From positions 1 to 64,000 of the forward strand of contig NZ_CABVMM010000004.1 in NCBI RefSeq assembly GCF_902499555.1: 64,000 nucleotides of DNA, written 5' to 3'. The position numbers were made by a program, and so were the translations under genes. The notes below the pieces were generated by a model that saw nothing but the letters and a program-made list of their open reading frames with translations, was not told the DNA's origin and ran no database searches. Below are positions 23,392 through 32,778 of the stretch, piece after piece (position 1 is the first letter of the stretch; the number at the start of each line of letters is the position of its first letter). The stretch comes from Mesonia oceanica. GTDB lineage: Bacteria > Bacteroidota > Bacteroidia > Flavobacteriales > Flavobacteriaceae.

Positions 23392-26202
23392 TTGATTAGA
23401 AAATTATTTTATTTAATACTCCTCCTCCCGGTACTTGCGCTTTCACAAAGCCAGGTAAATATTCAAGCAAAGTTGCTTGCAAAAAAGAGGGTATTAGCTA
23501 TTCAACAAGAACTTGTTTACAAAAATGAAAGTTCAGATACGCTAACTAGTATTTATTTAAACGATTGGGCCAATAGCTTCAGTAATAAAAATTCTCCTTT
23601 AGCTACTCGCTTTTCAGAAGAATTTGTAAGAAAATTTCATTTTTCTAAAGATTATGAACGTGGCGGAACCATTATTCAGCAATTAAAATTAAAAAATGGA
23701 AAAGGTTTAGCTTGGGAACGTGTAGAAGGACATCCTGATATTATTCAAGTGAAGTTGAATGCTCCTTTACTGCCGGGAGAAAGTTTACCAATACAATTAA
23801 AATATCAGATTAAAATTCCACATGAAAAATTCACCCGTTATGGTTATAATTCAAATGAGTTCAAATTAAGATATTGGGCTATTCTACCTGCGGTCTATGG
23901 TAAAAAAGGGTGGGAATATTACAGTCATAAAAATTTAAACGACGAGTTTCTTCCCTTAATCAATACAACTTTAGAAATTGAATATCCTAAAGATTTGGCG
24001 GTTGTTTCCCCTTTAAAATTAGAGAGCATTCAATTGAAAGATTCTACAAGACAAGCAAAACTTTTAGGTGAAAATATAAGCGACCTCAAGCTTTACCTTG
24101 TAAAAGATAACAACTTTTCTAAAGTAGAAGCCAACGGTATTGAAGTGATTACCAATATTGAAGACGACGATATTGACCCGAAAATTAAAGCGATGAATAT
24201 TGATCGCATCATCCAGTATTTAGATAAAAAATTAGGTGCCTATCCGCTAAAAACTTTGATGGTGACCGAGGAAGATTACTTGGCCAATCCAGTTTATGGA
24301 CTTAACCAACTTCCTAGTTTTATTAGGCCATTCCCTGATGGTTTTCAATACGATATCAAATCCTTTAAAACCATTACCAAAACTTACCTCGATAATACTT
24401 TACTCTTAAACCCCCGAAAAGAAGCTTGGCTAAAAGATGCTATCCTTATTTATTTAATGATGGATTATGTAGATACCTATTATCCAAAAATTAAATTGTT
24501 AGGTAATTTTAGTAATGTAATTGGGATACGATGGTTTCACGCCGCCGATCTTGAATTTAATGACCGCTACCCCTATTTTGCTTTAAATATGTCGCGCTTA
24601 AATCTAGACCAGCCGCTAAGTGCAAGTCAGGATTCATTAATTAAATTCAATAAAAATATTGCCAATCCCTATAAAGCCGGAGTGGGTTTTAATTATATCA
24701 ATGATTTTTTAGAAGATAGCGAAGCTTTGCAGAAAAGCTTAAAAGAATTTTACAATCAGTATAAACTTGATGAAAATGTTGATATTGCCGATTTTGAAAG
24801 AATTTTAAAAGCAAATTCTTCCAAAGATGTCGATTGGTTTTTTAAAGATTATATAAATACCAATTCCCGAATTGATTTCACGATCAAAAAAGTTGAAAAA
24901 TCTGACGATTCACTAAAGGTCACCATAAAGAACAAAGAACCCAATAATATGCCGGTGGCATTGTATGGTTTAAACAAGAAGAAAATTGTTTCGAAATACT
25001 GGGTAGAAAACGTAGATTCTACACAAACCATTACCATCCCCAGAGACAGTATCAAACGATTGGCTTTAAATTATGAAGGCGTTATCCCTGAACACAATCA
25101 ACGGAATAATTACAAACGGGTAAGCACTTTACTAAATAAGCCTATTCAGTTTAGGCTTTTAGAAGATATTGAAGACCCTACTTATAATCAATTATTCTTA
25201 ATTCCCGAGTTTGACTATAATCTTTACGATGGTTTTATTATTGGTCCAAAGCTATACAACAGCACAATTCTTCGTAGAAATTTCAATTTTAAAATCGCCC
25301 CTAAAGTTGGCTTAAGAAGTAAAGCTTTAATTGGCTCCATGGCATTTTCCAATACACATTTCTACCAAAACCAAGACCTTAATCAAGTCTCTTATGGTAT
25401 TTCTGCCAACCGATATTCTTACGCAGAAAACTTATATTATCACCGGCTTACCCCCTATTTCAATATATTTTTCAGAAATCCTTATTTAAGAAGTAACGAA
25501 CGTCAAGCCCTTGGTATTAGAAGTGTGAATGTATTTCGCGACCGAGCCATAACCAATCCGGTAGATGATCCTGATTATAGTGTGGTAGATATTCACTATA
25601 GTTACAACAACAGAAACTTTAGAGATTATTTTACAAGTACCGTAGATTATCAAGTCGCTAAAAAATTCAGTAAAGTTTCCTTTACAGCCAAATGGCGAAA
25701 ATTATTTTTAGATAACCGTCAAATTGAACTTCGTGGTTTTGCCGGGTTCTTTTTATTTAACGACAGTAAATCTAACTACTTCGATTTTGCGCTAGACCGC
25801 CCCACCGATTATCTTTTTGATTACAATTACTACGGAAGAAGTGAAACCTCAGGATTATTCAGCCAGCAATATATTCAGGCTGAAGGAGGATTTAAATCTA
25901 AACTTCAACCTGCTTTTGCCAATCAATTTATAACAACGTTAAACGGAAGTTTCACCATCTGGAATTGGATCCATGCGTATGGTGATATTGGGGTGCTTAA
26001 AAACGAAGGAGAAAGTGCTAGTTTTCTCTATGACTCCGGAATTCGTGTGAATTTGGTACAAGATTACTTTGAATTATTTTTCCCCGTGTATTCTAAATTA
26101 GGTTGGGAAGTGGCAGAAGATAATTATGATCAAAAAATCAGGTTTATTGTTTCCCTAGATATCAATACTTTAATCAAGCTTTTCACCCGAAGATGGTATT
26201 AA
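23392..26202 (+). CDS. Outer-membrane protein with inactive M1-peptidase-like domain
   Basis: 936 residues from a TTG start followed by a signal peptide (IRKLFYLILLLPVLALSQ). Residues of about 20-230 resemble the M1 aminopeptidase N-terminal beta domain. The following region (about 270-480) has the helical layout of an M1 catalytic domain but lacks HExxH: the helix reads EAWLKDAILIYLMMDYVD. From about 590 to the end, repeated aromatic strands (KVGLRSKALIGSMAF to the last residues IKLFTRRWY) look like an outer-membrane beta barrel. It is thus probably a surface scaffold or receptor rather than a peptidase. It appears to be a flavobacterial family. Confidence 0.7.
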   Translation: MIRKLFYLILLLPVLALSQSQVNIQAKLLAKKRVLAIQQELVYKNESSDTLTSIYLNDWANSFSNKNSPLATRFSEEFVRKFHFSKDYERGGTIIQQLKLKNGKGLAWERVEGHPDIIQVKLNAPLLPGESLPIQLKYQIKIPHEKFTRYGYNSNEFKLRYWAILPAVYGKKGWEYYSHKNLNDEFLPLINTTLEIEYPKDLAVVSPLKLESIQLKDSTRQAKLLGENISDLKLYLVKDNNFSKVEANGIEVITNIEDDDIDPKIKAMNIDRIIQYLDKKLGAYPLKTLMVTEEDYLANPVYGLNQLPSFIRPFPDGFQYDIKSFKTITKTYLDNTLLLNPRKEAWLKDAILIYLMMDYVDTYYPKIKLLGNFSNVIGIRWFHAADLEFNDRYPYFALNMSRLNLDQPLSASQDSLIKFNKNIANPYKAGVGFNYINDFLEDSEALQKSLKEFYNQYKLDENVDIADFERILKANSSKDVDWFFKDYINTNSRIDFTIKKVEKSDDSLKVTIKNKEPNNMPVALYGLNKKKIVSKYWVENVDSTQTITIPRDSIKRLALNYEGVIPEHNQRNNYKRVSTLLNKPIQFRLLEDIEDPTYNQLFLIPEFDYNLYDGFIIGPKLYNSTILRRNFNFKIAPKVGLRSKALIGSMAFSNTHFYQNQDLNQVSYGISANRYSYAENLYYHRLTPYFNIFFRNPYLRSNERQALGIRSVNVFRDRAITNPVDDPDYSVVDIHYSYNNRNFRDYFTSTVDYQVAKKFSKVSFTAKWRKLFLDNRQIELRGFAGFFLFNDSKSNYFDFALDRPTDYLFDYNYYGRSETSGLFSQQYIQAEGGFKSKLQPAFANQFITTLNGSFTIWNWIHAYGDIGVLKNEGESASFLYDSGIRVNLVQDYFELFFPVYSKLGWEVAEDNYDQKIRFIVSLDINTLIKLFTRRWY

Positions 26203-26332
26203 TTTGATTAATAACTATTTAAGGATTACTGAAATTTCAATAATTAAAATTATCTATTTAACTTAAAATTATATTATTTTCATTTTAATCCCAAAAAAAT
26301 GATAATTCCGTAATCACCTCTATAAATTTCAA

Positions 26333-26363
26333 TTGATTTTACGCTCATTTTTTCTTACCTTCG
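26333..26363 (+). promoter_or_regulatory. Bacteroidota-type promoter of the E1 gene
   Basis: TTG at 26333-26335 and TACCTTCG at 26356-26363 with a 20-base spacer fit the TTG / TAnnTTTG consensus with one mismatch. The start codon follows about 20 bp downstream. Confidence 0.6.
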
Positions 26364-26384
26364 TACCCATCCAAAAATTGAAAC

Positions 26385-28796
26385 ATGCAAGAGAAGGTCT
26401 TAGAAAAAAATGATATTTCTTTTTCAGAATTTAAAGAACAAGTCATTAAGGATTACAAAACTGCAGTTGTAAGTAGAGAATGTAGTTTGCTTGGCCGCCG
26501 GGAAGTATTAACCGGTAAGGCAAAGTTCGGAATCTTTGGTGATGGAAAAGAAGTACCTCAACTTGCCATGGCCAAAGCCTTTAAAAATGGTGATTTCCGT
26601 TCTGGTTATTACCGTGACCAAACTTTTATGATGGCTTTAGGCTTACTTTCTGTACAAGAATTTTTTGCCGGACTTTATGCCAATACTGATATTGAAAAAG
26701 AACCAATGGCCGGTGGTAGACAGATGGGTGGTCACTTTGGCACACATAGTTTAAATGAAGATGGTACTTGGAAAAACCTTACACAACAACCAAATTCCAG
26801 TGCAGACATCTCTCCTACTGCAGGACAAATGCCCCGATTATTGGGCTTAGCACAAGCTTCTAAAATATATAGAAATGTGGAAGGAATTGATGCTGAAAAA
26901 TTTTCTGTAAAAGGAAATGAAGTGGCTTGGGGAACCATTGGTAACGCAAGTACAAGTGAAGGCCTTTTTTGGGAAACCATTAATGCTGCTGGAGTAATGC
27001 AAGTTCCTATGGTAATTAGCGTTTGGGATGATGAATATGGAATTTCTGTTCCTGCCAAATACCAAACCACCAAAGAAAATATTTCTGAAATATTAAAAGG
27101 GTTTCAACGGGATGAAGAAAACAACGGTTATGAAATTATCGTTGTGAATGGTTGGAACTATCCAGAATTAATGGATGCTTACCAAAAAGCCGGAAGAATT
27201 TCCCGCGAAGAACACGTTCCTGTATTAATTCATGTGATTGAACTTACCCAGCCACAAGGACATTCTACTTCAGGTTCTCATGAGCGTTACAAATCTGAAG
27301 ACCGTTTAAAATGGGAAAAAGAAAATGACTGTAACCTAAAAATGCGTGAGTGGATGATAGAAAATGATATCGCCACCGATGAAGAACTTACGCAACTGGA
27401 AAAAGAGGCTAAAAAAGAAGTGCGTGACGGTAAAAAAGCGGCTTGGAAAGATTTTACAGAAGCACCGATTAATGCTAAAAAAACTGTTCTTCCCATTTTA
27501 AAAGAAGTAGCTGAAAATAGCAGTAATAAAAATTTCATTCAACCTTTAGTAGAAGAATTAGACGGAATAAAAGAACCGCAAAAATTTGAAGTTCTTACTA
27601 TAGCCCGTAAAATACTTCGGTATATTATTAAAGATAATTTCGAAGCGAAAACCCAACTTATCAATTGGATTGATAATTTCACAAATAAAGTTCAACCAGA
27701 CTATAGCAGCCATCTATACAGTGAATCAGAAAATAATGCGCTAAGCATTCAAGAAGTTTTGCCGACTTACGATGAAAGTGCAAAACAAGTAGATGGAAGA
27801 GTCGTTCTTCGGGATAACTTCGATAAAATATTTAGTACCTATCCAGAAGCTTTAATTTTTGGAGAAGACACTGGAAACATTGGAGATGTTAATCAAGGAT
27901 TAGAAGGTTTACAAGAAAAATATGGAGAATTTCGCGTAGCTGATGCCGGGATTCGTGAGGCCACTATTTTAGGACAGGGAATTGGAATGGCAATGCGTGG
28001 TTTACGCCCAATTGCAGAAATCCAGTACCTCGATTATTTAATGTATGCGCTTCAAATTATGGCCGATGATTTAGCCACCGTACATTACCGAACAAAAGGA
28101 AAACAAAAAGCACCGCTAATTGTGAGAACCCGTGGTCACCGATTAGAAGGTATTTGGCATAGTGGATCACAAATGGGCGGAATCGTACACTTACTAAGAG
28201 GTATCCATATTTTGGTACCAAGAAACATGACCAAAGCCGCTGGATTTTACAATACGCTTCTAGAGAGTGATGAACCGGCTTTAATTATAGAATGTTTAAA
28301 CGGTTACCGATTAAAAGAAAAACTTCCTACCAATTTAGGTGAATTTAAAACACCAATTGGAGTTGTGGAAACTGTAAAAGAAGGAAACGATATTACTTTA
28401 GTTTCTTATGGTTCGACTTTAAGAATTGTAGAGCAAGTAGCTAAAGAATTATTAGAAGTAGATATTGATGCTGAAGTAATAGATGTTCAATCTTTACTTC
28501 CTTTTGATATTAATCATGACATCGTGAAAAGCGTAGAAAAGACCAATCGATTAATGGTGATTGATGAAGACATACCTGGAGGAGCTTCTGCTTATATTAT
28601 GCAGGAAATTCTAGAAAAACAAAACGCTTATCGACACTTAGACAGTAAACCGGAAACCTTAACTGCTAAAGAACACAGACCAGCTTACGGAACTGATGGA
28701 GATTACTTCTCAAAACCTTCAGCAGAAGATATTTTTGAAAAGGTTTACAGCGTATTTCACGAAGTAAATCCTGAGAAATACCCCAAAATGAGATAG
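26385..28796 (+). CDS. Fused alpha-beta E1 subunit of a 2-oxoacid dehydrogenase
   Basis: 803 residues. The alpha half (about 1-370) carries GGRQMGGHFGTHSL and the thiamine-diphosphate stretch GNASTSEGLFWETINAAG with VPMVISVWDDEYGISVP. The beta half (about 460-803) carries VFGEDTGNIGDVN-like sequence (IFGEDTGNIGDVNQGL), GIREATILGQGIGMAMRG and EIQYLDYLMYA. The enzyme decarboxylates 2-oxoacids in a complex with E2 and E3, most likely the branched-chain acids that feed iso-fatty-acid synthesis, important in flavobacteria. E2/E3 genes are not in the window. The fusion is common in Bacteroidota. Confidence 0.9.
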   Translation: MQEKVLEKNDISFSEFKEQVIKDYKTAVVSRECSLLGRREVLTGKAKFGIFGDGKEVPQLAMAKAFKNGDFRSGYYRDQTFMMALGLLSVQEFFAGLYANTDIEKEPMAGGRQMGGHFGTHSLNEDGTWKNLTQQPNSSADISPTAGQMPRLLGLAQASKIYRNVEGIDAEKFSVKGNEVAWGTIGNASTSEGLFWETINAAGVMQVPMVISVWDDEYGISVPAKYQTTKENISEILKGFQRDEENNGYEIIVVNGWNYPELMDAYQKAGRISREEHVPVLIHVIELTQPQGHSTSGSHERYKSEDRLKWEKENDCNLKMREWMIENDIATDEELTQLEKEAKKEVRDGKKAAWKDFTEAPINAKKTVLPILKEVAENSSNKNFIQPLVEELDGIKEPQKFEVLTIARKILRYIIKDNFEAKTQLINWIDNFTNKVQPDYSSHLYSESENNALSIQEVLPTYDESAKQVDGRVVLRDNFDKIFSTYPEALIFGEDTGNIGDVNQGLEGLQEKYGEFRVADAGIREATILGQGIGMAMRGLRPIAEIQYLDYLMYALQIMADDLATVHYRTKGKQKAPLIVRTRGHRLEGIWHSGSQMGGIVHLLRGIHILVPRNMTKAAGFYNTLLESDEPALIIECLNGYRLKEKLPTNLGEFKTPIGVVETVKEGNDITLVSYGSTLRIVEQVAKELLEVDIDAEVIDVQSLLPFDINHDIVKSVEKTNRLMVIDEDIPGGASAYIMQEILEKQNAYRHLDSKPETLTAKEHRPAYGTDGDYFSKPSAEDIFEKVYSVFHEVNPEKYPKMR

Positions 28797-28801
28797 AAAT
28801 T

Positions 28802-28837
28802 TTCGTCATGCTGAACTTGTTTCAGCATCTCATAGGG
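28802..28837. repeat. Short dispersed hairpin repeat
   Basis: GTCATGCTGAACTTGTTTCA then GCATCTCA contains a TGCTGAA...TTCAGCA hairpin. This sequence type is a frequent intergenic repeat in Bacteroidota. Related pieces occur at about 38521-38560 and 39113-39140. Confidence 0.5.
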
Positions 28838-28915
28838 CTTTTTGATAGTTGACAGTTTACGTATCAAGAGACTCTCATAAAAGTCTGCCTTTCAAAAGTG
28901 TAGGTTTAATGCATT

Positions 28916-28962
28916 AAAAAAACAAACCCCTTGATTTTAAAAATCAAGGGGTTTGTTTTTTT
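28916..28962. terminator. Bidirectional terminator between convergent genes
   Basis: CAAACCCCTTGATTTT and its exact reverse complement form a stem of about 16 bp. A-runs lead in and T-runs lead out on both strands, so it can stop transcription of the E1 gene and of the PH-domain operon converging on it. Confidence 0.9.
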
Positions 28963-28969
28963 AAACATA

Positions 28970-30517
28970 TCACATCCAAGCTTTGTGGGATGTCTCTATT
29001 TTATAAAAACTATAATTTAAGTTTTTCAATACTTCTTCTTTTACTAACGGAAAAGACAAATCACCTCCCGCAGTATGAAATACCAAATTATACAAACCAC
29101 GTTTTCTAAACCAAATGGGCTGATTTATAGTAATGGATTGTAATTTATAGAGTTCTAAAATTTCTGTCTCCTGATTCCAAAATCCGTGTTTTTTGATGAT
29201 GAAATTCTCGGTAAATTCTACAGAAATACTTTCGTAATATTTCTTATTAAAGAATACCGAAATGACTAAATAAATTAAAGAGATAGGTAAAATTACTTGC
29301 CACTCATACCAAGAAAAAATTACTACAGGAATAAATGCTAATACCAACGGAATTAAACTCCAGAAGATTCTTCTCACTAACAGAATTCGATTTGGTTTAA
29401 TCTTTACTGAATTTTCTTCTGAACGGTTATAAAGAAATTCTTTTATCTTTTGAAGTTTCTCTTTTGCTAGACCCGGAATCTTAATTTTACTTTTCTTATT
29501 TTGAAGTTGATCTGAACTACTTGCCAAAGCAACTTCTGCTTCATATAAGTTTAGCTTTTTCTGAATAGGATTGGTACTCAACCTTAATAATTGAACCCTT
29601 CTAGGTTTCAATGAAGTTCGGGTATTTGTTTTTAATCCCATTTCTAAATCTAAGCTTGATGGGGTTTGTATTAGTTTAAGATTAAAGTATTTTACAAAAA
29701 TTTCAATAGTAGAAATCACAATCCCAACTAAAAAAGTAAAAATTAAAGCAACTATCAATACAAATAGTACTGCACTAGTCGATGTATAATTTTGATCTAA
29801 ATATTCAACGCCTCTATCTAAATAAGTGTTTTCAATTTTAAGTTGATTTAACTCATTCATGATCGTTCCGAAGAAAAGAAAAATCAACCAAATTCCTCGT
29901 AAGTAGTTAGAAGTTAAACCGAGTTTTAATAAATCTAAAACTTCTAATTGATGCTTCCACACTACTCTATTTCTTACAGAGGTTGTTGATGAAGTTGCAT
30001 TTTCAGTTTCAATTCTATTTTCAACTTCATTTTCACTCGTGCTTTCTTCTGCGGCCAAATCCATTAAAATTCTTCTAAGTGAATCTGCTTTTTCCCTAGA
30101 AAGTGCTTTTATGGTAACTTCTTTATCGCTACTCCCTGCCGTGTCAATAGCTACTTCATACACATCAATAATTCGTTGAACAATGGACCTTTTAAAATAT
30201 ACTTGTTGAATTTTATCAAACGGGATATTGATAAATTCCGTAGAAAAAACCCCTTTTTGAAGTACAAATTCCTTTTGCTTATAATCAATATGGAATTTAA
30301 AATTCTTATAATGTAAAATACTGAAAAACAAAACAACTATTCCTAAAACTCCAAGACCAAGTAAAATATAGAGTAAAATGTTTCCTTCGTGCTTCCCTAG
30401 TAGGAAATAAACTCCTAACACCCATAAACTCTTTAAAATCTTAAAAAAAGCAGCTAGGAAAATTACAAGAATTCCTACTTTAGATTGCCGTTGAGGAATA
30501 GAAAAAGGTTTATTCAT
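28970..30517 (-). CDS. Membrane protein with three bacterial PH domains (YdbT-like)
   Basis: 515 residues with membrane pairs near residues 15-65, 205-270 and 385-425. After each pair comes a bPH2 domain (DUF304): FVLQKGVFSTEFINIPFDKI, LEMGLKTNTRTSLKPRRVQL and FIIKKHGFWNQETEILELYK. This three-copy architecture is that of B. subtilis YdbT. It overlaps the YdbS-like gene upstream by 8 bases, so both are made together and likely form one membrane complex. In Bacillus the pair is linked to resistance to certain membrane-active bacteriocins; the role here is unknown. Confidence 0.8.
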   Translation of the reverse strand: MNKPFSIPQRQSKVGILVIFLAAFFKILKSLWVLGVYFLLGKHEGNILLYILLGLGVLGIVVLFFSILHYKNFKFHIDYKQKEFVLQKGVFSTEFINIPFDKIQQVYFKRSIVQRIIDVYEVAIDTAGSSDKEVTIKALSREKADSLRRILMDLAAEESTSENEVENRIETENATSSTTSVRNRVVWKHQLEVLDLLKLGLTSNYLRGIWLIFLFFGTIMNELNQLKIENTYLDRGVEYLDQNYTSTSAVLFVLIVALIFTFLVGIVISTIEIFVKYFNLKLIQTPSSLDLEMGLKTNTRTSLKPRRVQLLRLSTNPIQKKLNLYEAEVALASSSDQLQNKKSKIKIPGLAKEKLQKIKEFLYNRSEENSVKIKPNRILLVRRIFWSLIPLVLAFIPVVIFSWYEWQVILPISLIYLVISVFFNKKYYESISVEFTENFIIKKHGFWNQETEILELYKLQSITINQPIWFRKRGLYNLVFHTAGGDLSFPLVKEEVLKNLNYSFYKIETSHKAWM

Positions 30518-31040
30518 TTTCTTCTACCGTTAGTTTTTTGGCTACTGCTTCTTTTAATTTCACAGCTAAATCTGGTAATAGACCGGGGATACTCACATCG
30601 CTTCCCTGACCGCCGGCAGTAAATATTTTTAAGGTAGAAATTCCCAAAGCTTTATCTAAGACCCCACGGGAAATAGAAACATGCTGAATTCGATTGAATG
30701 GGATGACCGTAGTTTTAGTCACCAAATAACCACGACGATAAATTAAATCTTTATCCCGAATAACATAGCCATATTTACTTTGCAATAAAAACGCATTTAA
30801 ATAAGCCAATCCAAAAATCACAACGACCAATCCTAATGCTAAATAAAGTACCCAATGTGGTGGAGCTAAATAAAACAGTAGTCCCCAACCTATTAAACAG
30901 AACACCAAACCAATAGAAATTTGAATGAAATTTTTGGTTTGTTTTTTTATAGAAATGGATTGAAAATCTACTGCCTGATAATCGGGCAGCAGATTAATGT
31001 TGATTTGTTCGTTTGAAAATTGGCTCTCTAAGGAATCCAT
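30510..31040 (-). CDS. Membrane protein with one bacterial PH domain (YdbS-like)
   Basis: 176 residues: two membrane helices at about 38-58 and 62-82, then one bPH2 domain (YVIRDKDLIYRRGYLVTKTT, VIPFNRIQHVSISRG, LKIFTAGGQGSDVSIPGL). It is the small partner of the three-domain protein downstream (8-base overlap). Its start lies 13 bases inside the end of menB, giving a three-gene operon menB-ydbS-ydbT on the - strand with translational coupling. Confidence 0.8.
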   Translation of the reverse strand: MDSLESQFSNEQININLLPDYQAVDFQSISIKKQTKNFIQISIGLVFCLIGWGLLFYLAPPHWVLYLALGLVVVIFGLAYLNAFLLQSKYGYVIRDKDLIYRRGYLVTKTTVIPFNRIQHVSISRGVLDKALGISTLKIFTAGGQGSDVSIPGLLPDLAVKLKEAVAKKLTVEENE

Positions 31041-31867
31041 TTTTTCTCGAAATTTGGTTGACGTTTTTCCAGAAACGCATTTCTTCCTTCTTTAGCTTCA
31101 TCGGTCATATAAGCTAAGCGTGTTGCTTCTCCTGCAAATACTTGTTGCCCAACCATTCCATCATCGGTAAGGTTCATCGCAAACTTCAACATTTTAATAG
31201 AAATCGGCGATTTTGCCAATACTTCTTGCGCCCATTCATACGCTGTTGCTTCTAACTCATCATGCGGCACTACGGCATTTACCATTCCCATTTCAAAAGC
31301 TTCTTGTGCCGAATAATTTCTACCTAAAAAGAAAATTTCACGTGCTTTTTTCTGCCCTACCATTTTCGCTAAATAAGCCGAACCATAACCTCCATCAAAA
31401 CTGGTCACATCGGCATCAGTTTGCTTAAAGATGGCATGTTCTTTACTCGCCAATGTCATATCGCAAACCACATGTAAACTGTGTCCGCCACCTACAGCCC
31501 AACCTGGGACCACACAAATCACGGCTTTTGGCATAAACCTTATTAAACGCTGGACTTCTAAAATATTCAATCGGTGATAACCGTCTTCCCCTACATAACC
31601 TTCTTTTCCTCTAGCTTTTTGGTCGCCACCACTACAAAAAGACCAAACTCCATCTTTGGTCGAAGGTCCTTCCGCCGAAAGCAAAACCACTCCAATAGCA
31701 GTATCTTCATGTGCATCGTGAAAGGCATCTAATAATTCACTTGTGGTTTTAGGCCTAAAAGCATTTCTAACATTAGGTCGGTTGAAGGCTATTCTCGCAA
31801 CTCCGTTAAATTTTTTATAAGTAATATCTTCGTATTCTTTAGCAGTTTCCCACTTTATTTCACTCAT
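31028..31867 (-). CDS. menB: MenB, 1,4-dihydroxy-2-naphthoyl-CoA synthase
   Basis: 279 residues of the crotonase fold. Diagnostic stretches are NRPNVRNAFRPKTTSEL, VWSFCSGGDQKARGKEGY, VPGWAVGGGHSLHVVCDM and TDADVTSFDGGYGSAYLA. The enzyme closes the naphthoate ring from o-succinylbenzoyl-CoA in menaquinone synthesis, in the cytoplasm. MenD, an isochorismate synthase and a hotdog thioesterase lie within 8 kb, so the pathway is partly clustered. The gene is first in an overlapping operon with two PH-domain membrane proteins. Confidence 0.95.
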   Translation of the reverse strand: MSEIKWETAKEYEDITYKKFNGVARIAFNRPNVRNAFRPKTTSELLDAFHDAHEDTAIGVVLLSAEGPSTKDGVWSFCSGGDQKARGKEGYVGEDGYHRLNILEVQRLIRFMPKAVICVVPGWAVGGGHSLHVVCDMTLASKEHAIFKQTDADVTSFDGGYGSAYLAKMVGQKKAREIFFLGRNYSAQEAFEMGMVNAVVPHDELEATAYEWAQEVLAKSPISIKMLKFAMNLTDDGMVGQQVFAGEATRLAYMTDEAKEGRNAFLEKRQPNFEKKWIP

Positions 31868-31949
31868 AATTCTGGTATTATTTTCTGTAAAATTACAGTT
31901 TTTATTGAGAATTTATTAAATTTATACATAAGATACCTGATACTTAAAA

Positions 31950-32309
31950 ATGAGAAATATTTATTTTATATGCTTATGTTTTATTTTTAGTGCTGGAACA
32001 GTTTTAGCTCAACAGAAACAGAACAAAGAAGAAGTTTTTACGGAAGTAAAACAAAAAGAAAAACTCCCTACTTATTTGGAGAATATTTATTTAGTAGGTG
32101 ATGATGTAGCTATGGCTAAAAATTATTCGTCTCCATTAAAAAAATACAAAAAGGGAAGTAAAGCTTACGTGAGTTCAGAAAGAGCTAACTATATTTTTAA
32201 AGAAAGTCCTTTACTAAAAAGTATCCAGCCCAATTATAACTATTTAGGTGGAAATTTAAATTTTGAAAATAATCGTATTCCCTCTCCAGAAGACATACAA
32301 CCAAGATGA
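31950..32309 (+). CDS. Small secreted protein, unknown
   Basis: 119 residues with a signal peptide (MRNIYFICLCFIFSAGTVLA, cleavage before QQKQ). The mature part is basic and contains LPTYLENIYLVGDDVAMAKN. No domain is recognised. Its stop overlaps the start of the next gene by 4 bases (ATGA), and a third secreted protein follows, so the three form one transcript divergent from menB. Confidence 0.65.
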   Translation: MRNIYFICLCFIFSAGTVLAQQKQNKEEVFTEVKQKEKLPTYLENIYLVGDDVAMAKNYSSPLKKYKKGSKAYVSSERANYIFKESPLLKSIQPNYNYLGGNLNFENNRIPSPEDIQPR

Positions 32310-32725
32310 AATTAATTTTAAAATCTACCCTATTTATATTTATCTTTTCAAATACATTAATAGCTCAAGAGGATACATCTATCTCTAAGGAAGTTGAAAA
32401 TATAAAATATTTTAGCTGGGAAAGTTACTCTCGATTCAATTTGAATGAAAGACCCGTATATCCTGAAAAGGATTTATCAATTTTAACTAAGGGAAACAAA
32501 TGCTTAAGTAATATAGAATTTGGATATACCGGAAAAGAAATTAACTCCACTTCTCAATTCAATCATTTTTCTGTTATAAGAGATTATAAGCTTCGAAAAC
32601 TTCAACAAAGAATGGATCCCAATAGTAATTATCCTAATCACGGAATCTATCTTAACGATACGGAATGCCAACCCTATCCGCTGTTCGAAGTAAAAGTTAT
32701 CGATAATTTTTCAATTGGGATATAA
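32306..32725 (+). CDS. Small secreted protein, unknown
   Basis: 139 residues with signal peptide MKLILKSTLFIFIFSNTLIA and cleavage before QED. The mature part contains KYFSWESYSRFNLNERPVY and two cysteines (KCLSNI and ECQPYP) that could form a disulfide. ATGA overlap with the upstream gene indicates coupling. No family recognised. Confidence 0.65.
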   Translation: MKLILKSTLFIFIFSNTLIAQEDTSISKEVENIKYFSWESYSRFNLNERPVYPEKDLSILTKGNKCLSNIEFGYTGKEINSTSQFNHFSVIRDYKLRKLQQRMDPNSNYPNHGIYLNDTECQPYPLFEVKVIDNFSIGI

Positions 32726-32778
32726 TCTCAGATTTTTTTAGCATAATATTTGATACCTTTATGCTGAAATTGAATTTT

